DNA of 64,000 nt from Symsagittifera roscoffensis (lineage: Eukaryota > Xenacoelomorpha > Acoela > Convolutidae), in the NCBI RefSeq assembly GCF_963678635.1, contig NC_087068.1, positions 30,940,318 through 31,004,317 of the forward strand, given 5' to 3'. The notes under the pieces were generated by a model. The model was not told where the DNA came from. It saw only the letters and a list, made by a program, of their open reading frames with translations, and ran no database searches. The position numbers and the translations under genes are program-made. This document shows positions 56,921-64,000 of this stretch, piece after piece. How positions within the stretch are numbered: position 1 is the first letter of the stretch; every line of letters starts with the position of its first letter.

Positions 56921-57842
56921 TGTGACATTCGACCAGAATGTGAAAAATGCAATCTCTGCAGAATTCGAATTTTTAGCAGCGAGCCTTCCGGATTGGTGAT
57001 TATTAAGAATTAAGAACGTTATTGGAACGATTGGCCAAACGGTGAGGACTGGAATATTCTGGTATTTTAAAATTTCAAAAATTCGAATTATGACGTCATA
57101 TTTCTGAGAAACGTCAGAAACGGCCATTTTGGCTAAATCAAGAAAAAAAAACAGAACAACATTAGCTGCGCTAACAACAACTACGAAATCGAGATTGGAA
57201 AACGACAACGAGTTACAGAGTAACAGAGAACACTCCGAGTTGCAACTATTGTGCCGCTACAATAGTTGCAAGGCCGTTGCGAACAACGGTGAAGGGTGAA
57301 AGACGGCCTTCCGGATTAAGAAGAAATCAGGATTAACAAGCTTGATCCAGCGGATTTGTCAATCCGGAGGGGTAAAGGAACTGAAACTTTTATCCTGTTA
57401 CATAAACTTTTAGCTTCTTGTCATCTCCTGACTTGAATTTAATTCACATCTAGATTCATTTTGATAAGGATGAGAAGCTAGGAGTTGGGGGAAAGGGTTG
57501 ATCCATCTTCGATGGAGATGATGATTTTTATCTACTTAACAAAAACAATAGTAATATAATAAGTAGTAATAGCCCTGTTTTTAGGAGTGACCTCGTGGTC
57601 TGGGGATACTGAGACCCAGCCATGAGCTCACTATTTCTGCATGTAATCTAGTTAATTTAAGTGTTTTGACCGAAGCCGAAAGCAGTAACGTTTTTGTCGA
57701 CCCGATGTTAGAAAGACCACCGAAAAGTACTGGCTTGGTAGAGACGGTGAAAAGCATGCAAAGCTCTGTTTAGACGTTAGCCAGTCGTCTTAAGACTTAG
57801 TTTCGTCTTCCGTCGATATGTATCTTCCGGGCGAATGTTACA
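56921..57842 (+). repeat. 3' LTR
   Basis: 922 bp, starting TGTGACATTCG and ending TTACA. About 99% identical to the 5' LTR, with a 7-nt AAGAATT duplication near 57005. It carries the motif AATCCGGAGGGGT at 57360-57372 and TGACGTCA at 57091-57098. No target duplication is shared with the other end (AACAT after this LTR, TGAGA before the 5' LTR). Confidence 0.95.
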
Positions 57843-58010
57843 AACATTGTGCCGAGCAAAAAAACGACATTGCCCAGAATGTGATCAACTTGTGACTGCC
57901 AGGAACAACGGAAAATTGTACAGTCATGGTCCAATCAATAACAGATGCTCGATGTTAGGAAGATTAGCATTAGTGAACTCAGCAACAGTAAACTCAGCAA
58001 CTGCCACGTT
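57843..58010 (+). pseudogene. zinc-finger segment of an RT element (N-terminal part)
   Basis: Directly after the 3' LTR a plus-strand frame reads RHCPECDQLVTARNNGKLYSHGP. This pattern (CPxC...HGP...C) is found at the start of RT proteins of the family seen at 62590-64000. It may be the 5' part of that same copy, separated from it by the Penelope-like insertions. The frame runs out at 58029 and no ATG of its own is evident. Confidence 0.45.
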
Positions 58011-58119
58011 TTACTTTTTTTCATTTTGACACAGATAATTTCATTGAGTTTTGGAAAGTATGTAAATGCATTTAAGAAATTTAAAATTGAAGAAATTTTT
58101 GCAAAAAGTAAATTTCAAA

Positions 58120-58147
58120 CGTTTTCGCAACTATGTGCATCGTCAGG
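58120..58147 (-). ncRNA. hammerhead-like motif downstream of Penelope copy B
   Basis: The minus strand reads CTGACGA, a short hairpin (GCA...UGC with loop) and GAAA, then ACGTTTG. This is the CUGANGA-stem II-GAAA core of a hammerhead ribozyme, with an extra U before stem II. Stems I and III pair poorly. Penelope-like elements are known to carry hammerheads near their ends. Probably a decayed copy. Confidence 0.4.
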
Positions 58148-58399
58148 ATTTTTACAATAAACTACTCTAATTGACGATAAAACATCAATTTACAAATGTT
58201 ATTTACAATAAATCACATACAATTTGGTTCTAAACCATCATGATAAAAAATTAGCCAACCACAGTTGACCTCTAAATTACTATTAAGATTAAAATACTTT
58301 TAACCTCTAAAATTAATCAAACATTTTAAAATTAATTTGTCTGGAAGTTTATGAGTCATAATTTCGATTTAGACATGTACGTTTTGAATAAAAAACCAA

Positions 58400-59642
58400 A
58401 AAAATTTTGGGACTAAATTTTCAGTGTTAACTCCCTGCTCCTAAACTCATCGCGCGTGTTCAAGCCCGGTTTCTCTTTCCTGATATGTATTGCCTCTAGT
58501 GTTAGCAATTTTGTTTGGTTGTTTGACATATCTATAATTTCCTAACTAAGATCTGCGCTATTTCCCGCAAGTTGGCATTGCTGAAGGTGGAGTCCTACCG
58601 GTGAGTCTGCTTTCTTATGTTCCTTAATTCTAGTGGTTAAATGTCGAACAGTTTGTCCGACATAGGTGGAAGTGCATCCACTACAAAACAGTTTATAAAC
58701 CACTCTTGACTTGAGGTCATTAGAAAATGCTGACTACAGTGATGGTAAACATTATTGTAGTTTTCTTGTGGTGAAAACCACTTGAACGTTAGTTAATTTT
58801 CGTAACCTGTTAGCAAAATATTGGCTCTGGTTACCTCTTTATTGCACCATCAGCATCCCATCCTTTGGTGATTGAACTGACAAACCCCTGTCACTATCCA
58901 GGGGCTTGCCCTTACCCTCGATGATCTTGCACAAGGCGTCTGAAGCCACCTTTGCGGACCAATTTTCAGGGTACTGATTTGTCAGCCATTGCGCCCTATT
59001 AGTTTCCATAGCCTTATCAAATTGCTCCCAGCTAGATATACTCCTAAAAAACCTGTGTACAGTGCCTTGGATAACACTACGCTTATACTGAGTTGGGGCG
59101 CAGCTTCTATAGTTCAGTATAGTCCCTGTATCTGTTGGTTTTTGATACCAACTGCAAGTTACACGCCTATCCTGCGATACATTTATGGTCAAATTCAGGA
59201 ACGGCAAATTCCCCTCCGAATTAGTTTTCTCTAGAGTGAACTGCAAATTTGGATGAAGAGAATTGGCGGCATCGAGAAGACAACTCGGCTTCCCTCTGAC
59301 TGTTCTAACAATGTCATCCACATACTTGAGGAACAGTTTCACCTGGGGAGTATTCTTCCCCTTGTTCTTAGCTCGGCAGCAGCTTTAACAGTACCAGACT
59401 ATCTCGGTTATTGATGCGTATACGTCATCGGATATTTTTCCGCATTTTAGATGATACCAGTTTCGGCAACTCTCGCATTCAACCCCCTTTGATCTATATG
59501 TGACTTTCCTGCTGCAACATGGGCACAAGCCGTTTTTGTCATTAATTTGCTGTACCCCCGTACCCACCGTACCCACTTGTACCCCGTACCCACCTGATTT
59601 CATCGCGTGAAATTTAAAATGTTTATTCAAACGTTTTCGCAC
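58400..59642 (-). mobile_element. Penelope-like element, copy B (5'-truncated)
   Basis: Minus-strand frames in order: a PHD-type zinc finger (CPCCSRKV...VECESC...WYHLKC...VWYC, 59642-59385), then after a TAA the RT motif FLKYVDDIVRTV (59342 onward), the downstream RT/thumb (SWYQKPTDTGTILNYR) and a connector to 58839. A GIY-YIG nuclease follows in broken frames (VYKLFCSGCTSTYVGQTVRH, HLQQCQL, LLTLEAIHI) down to about 58,420. The YVDD catalytic motif is intact, but stops and missing 5' sequence make the copy dead. Its 5' end begins at the hammerhead-like motif 59632-59660. Confidence 0.82.
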
Positions 59643-59660
59643 ATTTTGTGCATCATCAGG
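59632..59660 (-). ncRNA. hammerhead-like motif between the two Penelope copies
   Basis: The minus strand reads CCTGATGA, TGCACAAAATGTGC (a 5-bp hairpin) and GAAAACG. This is the conserved core of a hammerhead ribozyme (CUGAUGA-stem II-GAAA). Downstream AACGTTT-GAAT-AAACATT can pair as stem III with one C-A mismatch. Stem I is not convincing, and a U is unpaired before stem II. Position, about 240 nt after the GIY-YIG stop, fits the terminal repeats of Penelope-like elements. Confidence 0.45.
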
Positions 59661-59898
59661 ATTAATATTTTTTTTTACAATATTTACAAATGATCAAAGA
59701 TCTGAAAAAAGAGAAACATGTCTAAAAAGGCTCTAAAACGTTTCAACCAATCAAATTTGAACAACTGTAATTACATAATATAATTACATAATCATTAATA
59801 AAATTTTCCTGTAATTTTCTGAGATTTTTTAGTTTTTGGTTTTTTCAAGTTGATAAATTTTCGATTTGGGAATATTTTTGATTCTGGTATGTCAGTTT

Positions 59899-60423
59899 TT
59901 AACTTTTAGCCATGTTATTTATAGACTTTAATTTTAGTGTTAATTCCCGGCTCCTGATTTCATTGCGTGTGTTGATATTCGGCCTCTCCCTCCAAATATG
60001 CAAAGCCTCTAGTGTCAGTAGCTTATGAGTGTTGGCTGTTCGCTCTATAATCTCTGACCTCAACTCAGCAGTACCGCCTACCTCCTTATTACATTCTAAC
60101 AAATGTTGTCCTTCCTGGGAGTCCCCTTTGCAGTGTTCACCGACCCTCGTGGCTAAATGTCGGACTGTCTGGCCGACATAGGTAGAGTTACAACCAGTAC
60201 ATGTAAGCTTGTACACCAGTTTGGATCTCAGTTCACGAGCAAAGAAAGTTTCGAGGGATAGCAAGCATGTTTTCAATTTTCTTGTTGTAAAAATTTTTTG
60301 TGCCCCGGATATTAGCCGAATTTTTGCAGCTAACAGTTGAGATGGTTTGCCTCGATATTGCATTGTAAGAAGGGGTGGTGAGTCTTTCAACCATTTATCA
60401 TTTCTCGGTTCTGATGCCTTCAC
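59899..60423 (-). CDS. Penelope copy A GIY-YIG endonuclease
   Basis: A 174-codon frame beginning in the linker after the RT. The nuclease reads VYKLTCTGCNSTYVGQTVRH, with the conserved Tyr/Tyr and Arg, then EHCKGDSQEGQHLLEC and LEALHIWRERPNINTR with its Glu. In Penelope-like elements this domain nicks target DNA to prime reverse transcription. All catalytic residues that I know for the family are visible. It is separated from the RT by frameshifts, so it is probably not translated as part of a full protein from this copy. Confidence 0.85.
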   Translation of the reverse strand: MKASEPRNDKWLKDSPPLLTMQYRGKPSQLLAAKIRLISGAQKIFTTRKLKTCLLSLETFFARELRSKLVYKLTCTGCNSTYVGQTVRHLATRVGEHCKGDSQEGQHLLECNKEVGGTAELRSEIIERTANTHKLLTLEALHIWRERPNINTRNEIRSRELTLKLKSINNMAKS

Positions 60424-61618
60424 CTCTAAATTTTTCTTCCCTCAATGATCTTGTTAAGAGTTTCAAACACTGCCCTGTCAGACAAATTTTTTGGATATTG
60501 AATTTCAATCCATTGCTTCCGATTTTTTTCCAATGCCTGGTCAAAATATTCCCATGTTGAAGTACTTCTGAAAATCCCATGAACCGTCTTTTCATTAACG
60601 TTTCTTTTGTATTGCAAAGGTGCGCAGCTCTGAAATTTAAAATGGTGCCGATAGCAGTGGGTTTTTGGTACCAACCACATGTGACCTTTTTTGCTGAATC
60701 CACGTTGACATTTAGGTCCAAAAAGGCCAAATTACAGTTACTATCGAGTTCTTCTACGGTGAATGCAAGTTCGGATGCAACCTCGAGAACTACCCCAGGA
60801 TCGCCCTTGACCGTTCTAACTAGTTCTTCCATATATCTTAGAAAAACTTTAACACCATTCACAGTCCGATCTGCTTCCTGTTGTTTTTTGCAAGTCACGC
60901 AATACCATACTTTTTCAGCGATGTCTGCGTATTCAGATTCCGATATGTTACCACACCCTAAGTGGTACCAATTCAAACAAGCTTTGCATTCTACCCCTTT
61001 TGTCCGATATGTCACCTTTTTCTGAAATCTAGGGCACACTTCTTTGTTACCCTCACTTAGCACAGTGAATTTTGGTACTTCTTTCTTTAATGCAGGTTCG
61101 TATTCTTTGAGCCACAAATTGGCCAAGAATACTGCAAGGGAGGCGCCCATTGCTAAACCGTCTTTTTGTACATACCACAAACCATTGCATTTAAAGTGTA
61201 CCTTACTCACTGCCAAATTCAATAGTTTTTTCATAGTCTTGCGAGATAGTTCCAGAGGGTTGACTTGCTCATATAATCTCCTCAGGACTATTTCAACCGC
61301 TTCCTTGAGCGGGACATTGGTGTACAAAATCTTTACATCAAGGGAGATTATACTCTCTTCAGAGTCCAACTCAGTTTTCTCCAAGATCTTCCTGGCCATT
61401 TGAAAGTTCGTTTCTATGTTTGCCCCCTCAATTTCATCAAAGTACTTTGCCAATGTTTCATTTAGGTTATCATATGAGCTACCAGGTAAAGAAATGACGG
61501 GAAGAAGTCGTGTGCCTTGTTTGTGTACTCTTGCAAATCCATACATCCTAGCCGGCTGCGCTCCCGTTGATCTCAACCTATTATACATCGCTTCGCTATT
61601 CTCGTCCTTCTTTTTCAT
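60398..61618 (-). CDS. Penelope copy A reverse transcriptase with internal PHD finger
   Basis: A 406-codon frame covering RT fingers and palm. PARMYGFARVHKQGTRLLPV and IISLDVKILYTNVPL (motif A Asp) are followed by GLAMGASLAVFLANLWLKEYE. A PHD-like zinc finger then interrupts: VECKACLNWYHLGCG, VWYCVTC, with one Cys of the first pair replaced by Phe. The RT resumes with VKVFLRYMEELVRTVKG, where YMEE replaces the usual YxDD, and with LAFLDLNVNV and CGWYQKPTAIGTILNF. The end of the frame is out of register with the thumb, which is read at 60680-60426. Copy B has the same insertion with the full set of zinc ligands, so the PHD belongs to the family rather than to this copy alone. Confidence 0.78.
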   Translation of the reverse strand: MKKKDENSEAMYNRLRSTGAQPARMYGFARVHKQGTRLLPVISLPGSSYDNLNETLAKYFDEIEGANIETNFQMARKILEKTELDSEESIISLDVKILYTNVPLKEAVEIVLRRLYEQVNPLELSRKTMKKLLNLAVSKVHFKCNGLWYVQKDGLAMGASLAVFLANLWLKEYEPALKKEVPKFTVLSEGNKEVCPRFQKKVTYRTKGVECKACLNWYHLGCGNISESEYADIAEKVWYCVTCKKQQEADRTVNGVKVFLRYMEELVRTVKGDPGVVLEVASELAFTVEELDSNCNLAFLDLNVNVDSAKKVTCGWYQKPTAIGTILNFRAAHLCNTKETLMKRRFMGFSEVLQHGNILTRHWKKIGSNGLKFNIQKICLTGQCLKLLTRSLREEKFRGEGIRTEK

Positions 61619-62589
61619 GGCGAGTAATTCTTTGTTTATGTCTTTTCAATTTTCATAATCACGCTGTCTGTCAGATTCTTCCTCTCACTGAATTGTTCTG
61701 CCTGTAATAAATCTTTCAGTTTTTTCTCATAGTCTCCTTTTTATTACACAAAAACCCACCCCCTTATCAAACGGCACTGTCAGAAGACCTTTGTCCTTCA
61801 AATACTTTCTGGCTTTTTCAACACCTTCTTAGCATATATCTTTGCAGCTGCTTCGATCTCATATAATTTTTCTCCGGGTATTCGATTTAACTTCAGTTCA
61901 GACAAGAAACTATCAGTGATAGCAAGGAAATGAATTTCATTAAATTTGTCTCGTACCGGATGTTTTGGTCCAAAACTTAAGACTTCCCGCACCCAAAGCA
62001 GCAAACTCAATTCATCTAAAATTCTAACTGACCTTTCATCCAAGTTTTTTAATTGTCTATCCTGTCCTTCCGAAAATTTTTCAAGCTTTCTCTTGTGTCG
62101 GCTTATCAGGTTATTGTTGTGCCACCTTGCTTTCCGGTTCAGATAGAATATTACCGAAGGCCACCACTTCTCATCTATACCCCTTCTCACTACCTCTCTT
62201 GCTTTTTTAGGTTAACCGATGCCTTGGCCCTATCCGCATTTGCCTGGCTTATCTCAGATCTCAACAGTCTAAGTTGGAAGCCGTGCACCGCTTGATCCGA
62301 AAAAACACCCTAATCGGACTCGCGAAACCGTAAAAAGACTGGTATAAAGTCGTTATCGAGACATTTTCTCAGAAATTTAATTCTCAGGAAATTGCTATTA
62401 ATTTTATTAAATTGTTTTAAATAATCTTATACAAGTTTCCAAGTGAGTTTTCTTTTTTTAAGGAACAATCTAAGGAGTGGTGGTGGCAGCAAAAATGCGG
62501 TCATCTGTTCTTTGCAGGCCACGAGCATTTAAACTCATGTGGCACTCAGCAAAGAAAAAATATCCACAATAAAATCTTACCACTTACTG

Positions 62590-64000
62590 GTCGTTCGGTT
62601 CCGGTTGGAGGACCCCAGCCAACACCTCCGCTCTCTGCGCCTTTGCCCTGCGGTGTCCCTGCGATGGTTTCTTGGTCTGGGCCCGTATCCTTGAGAAAAT
62701 ACCTGGCAGGTGGTCTCGATGGGACAGCACCACCCGTAGTGACTTCAACTCCAATTCACTTGACTGGTGCAGTTGAAGATATTCTCTGAGGCCGCAGGAT
62801 TCTGTCTCTTCCTTCTAGAGATAAGGCTACCAGTTGGTTTTATGACGATTATCTCTCTCTTCCGCAGATCCTCAAAAATATCGGGAGTGCCCGTTCTCCT
62901 GCAGTAGACAATGCCACTAATTTGTCTTCGCTTTGATTGTAAATACGCCAGTAGTTCAACAAGTGGGCAGGGCGTTTAGTTGTTCGTGCGATGTGAGGAT
63001 ATGCTGTTGTTCAGTACGTTGTGCCAGATAATAATCTGCTGACTGGCCAGAGGTTGCAATTCCAATAACACTCGTAAATCCTTCCCCCTGTTCAAGGTAT
63101 TGGGGTTCAAAGAAAGGCCGGGACTGCGTAGTTTGTACTCTGAAGTTTGTTCCCAAGGCAGCACGAGTAGCGTTCGCGATGACTCTCACGAAATGCTCGA
63201 ACCAGTTACAGGAGACCCCCGAGAACAAAGAAGCATGGGTCAGACTGGTTGTTCTTCCTCTGTTCTGTCTGCGGAAACCTCATCGGAAAGGTATGGCTGG
63301 CAAGCTCAGGCTCTCTTCAGTAGTTCAGCAGCAGATGGCAGCCTTCAATAGAGGTGAGTACACTTTTCCTGTCAGCACAAAAAGACCGATTTTGCCGCCC
63401 AAGAACGACAACGGGAAACTCATTCAAGGGAAACTCGACGAAGGTGACATTTGCGGTGCTGTGCGACTTGCGGCTAGTGACGACACGCTCACGCGACCCA
63501 GCGAAGAATTTCTACACAAGCTCCAGTCGAAGCACCCTGCTAGCCCAGAGAACCGTCGGGCTGCGCCTGCCACCGAGGTCACGCAGCTGCAAATATCCGA
63601 AAAGGAAATTCGTTCTGCCATATTCTCTTTTCCTTCCGGCAGCGCTGCAGGTCCCTCAGCACTACGTCCGCAACATCTGAAAGATGCACTATCTTCTTCA
63701 GCGAACGAAGCAGGTAACCAGCTTGTCGCGTCAGTAACTGAGTTCTGCAACTTGTTTTTGCATGGCGACCTGCCAGAGTTCATCAAGCCTGTTCTATCAA
63801 GCGCCACACTGATATCCCTATCAAAGAAATGCGAAGGCATACGCTCCATTGCGATTGGAGAAACATTGAGATGTCTCACTGCCAAGTAAGTTTCTCGACG
63901 AATGCTTCGCAAGTTTCAGTCTTTTTTCCAGCCATTACAGCTTGGCGCAGGCAGCCGCAATGGATGCGAAGCCGCCTCACACGCTGCCAGAGGGTACATT
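62590..64000 (+). pseudogene. reverse-transcriptase element, runs off the window
   Basis: The frame 63179-63889 reads AWVRLVVLPLFCLRKPHRKG, SGSAAGPSALRPQHLKDAL, EFIKPVLSSATLISLSKKCEG and IRSIAIGETLRCLTAK. These are the N-terminal blocks of a non-LTR-type RT. A TAA at 63890-63892 stands where the family has Cys, and the same frame continues (VSRRMLRKFQSFFQ...RNGCEAASHAARGYI) to the end of the window. Upstream, 62590-63178 has Pro-rich sequence in broken frames that may be the N-terminal part. The catalytic palm lies beyond the window. I do not assign a clade. The remnant at 34060-34744 is another copy. Confidence 0.65.

Larger units (their letters stand above)
34745..57842 (+). mobile_element. 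giant (about 23 kb) Ty3/gypsy-type LTR retrotransposon
   Basis: Two direct LTRs of about 0.91 kb bracket gag, pol, a macro domain and a cassette of five more ORFs, all on the plus strand. The Ty3/gypsy assignment rests on the order protease-RT-RNase H-integrase and on a GPF/Y-type module after the integrase. Typical members are 5-8 kb, so this is three to four times that size. Pol has an RT palm deletion, frameshifts and stop codons, so this copy is not autonomous. The coding part is visibly richer in G and C than the surrounding AT-rich host DNA. No target-site duplication is apparent at the outer ends. Confidence 0.93.
59899..62330 (-). mobile_element. Penelope-like element, copy A
   Basis: Minus strand, 5' to 3'. 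The N-terminal domain runs 62,300-61,798 (VHGFQLRLLRSEISQANAD; FSEGQDRQLKNLDERSV). The DKG motif (LLTVPFDKGVGFCVI) is near 61,760. RT runs 61618-60398 (ARMYGFARVHKQG; SLDVKILYTNVPL; GLAMGASLAVFLANLW). A PHD finger is inserted near 61,050-60,890. The thumb and linker continue in another frame (60680-60426). A GIY-YIG nuclease with its Cys/His residues is at 60423-59899 (LTCTGCNSTYVGQTVRHLA; HLLEC; LEALHIW). The sequence is complete in outline but crosses at least three frameshifts. The YxDD site reads YMEE. GIY-YIG-bearing Penelope-like elements are canonical in animals. Confidence 0.88.

Overview
The window is nuclear DNA of an invertebrate animal. It is AT-rich with short GT-AG introns. It holds one ordinary animal gene, an ERp29-type ER thioredoxin-fold protein ending in KDEL, and is otherwise packed with eukaryotic transposable elements. 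The phylum cannot be fixed from the sequence.

Layout. 1-2.6 kb: a TGTA microsatellite and four degenerate tRNA-like sequences. 2.6-12.2 kb (minus strand): a Helitron whose 7.4-kb OTU-Rep-helicase frame is open, with an upstream zinc-finger exon and a spliced accessory gene that looks RPA-like. 12.2-16.2 kb: AT-rich DNA with three more tRNA-like sequences. 16.2-18.9 kb: a 160-bp satellite with a five-unit higher-order period. 18.9-27 kb: satellite relics, a broken MULE transposase, a 733-bp foldback MITE and a 526-bp hAT-type MITE. 27.3-33.9 kb (minus): the ERp29-like gene, five exons with a 4.9-kb first intron. 34.1-34.7 kb: a decayed reverse-transcriptase element.

34.7-57.8 kb (plus): the most striking object, a Ty3/gypsy-type LTR retrotransposon of about 23 kb. 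Its LTRs of about 0.91 kb differ by roughly ten substitutions. In order it has a 3-kb leader with repeated 13-mers, gag with two CCHC knuckles, and a broken pol (protease, RT lacking its palm, RNase H, an unusually long spacer, integrase). It then has a TARG1/OARD1-like macro domain and an 8-kb cassette of five further ORFs. The first cassette ORF carries an SGNH-hydrolase domain plus a second degenerate SGNH-like domain. The other four resemble nothing I recognise. Two cassette ORFs are joined by overlapping stop/start pentamers (TAATG, TGATG), so the cassette looks like a compact polycistronic unit. This copy is defective, yet its LTRs are nearly identical, so it may have been moved by proteins from another copy.

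57.8-62.3 kb (minus): two Penelope-like elements with GIY-YIG endonuclease, each with a PHD zinc finger inside the RT and a hammerhead-like motif downstream. 62.6-64 kb (plus): a reverse transcriptase of the same family as the one at 34.1-34.7 kb, running off the window.

Within the giant element, gag and pol would form the particle, copy the RNA and integrate it. The macro domain and SGNH domains suggest added enzymes acting on ADP-ribose and on esters, but their roles there are not known to me.
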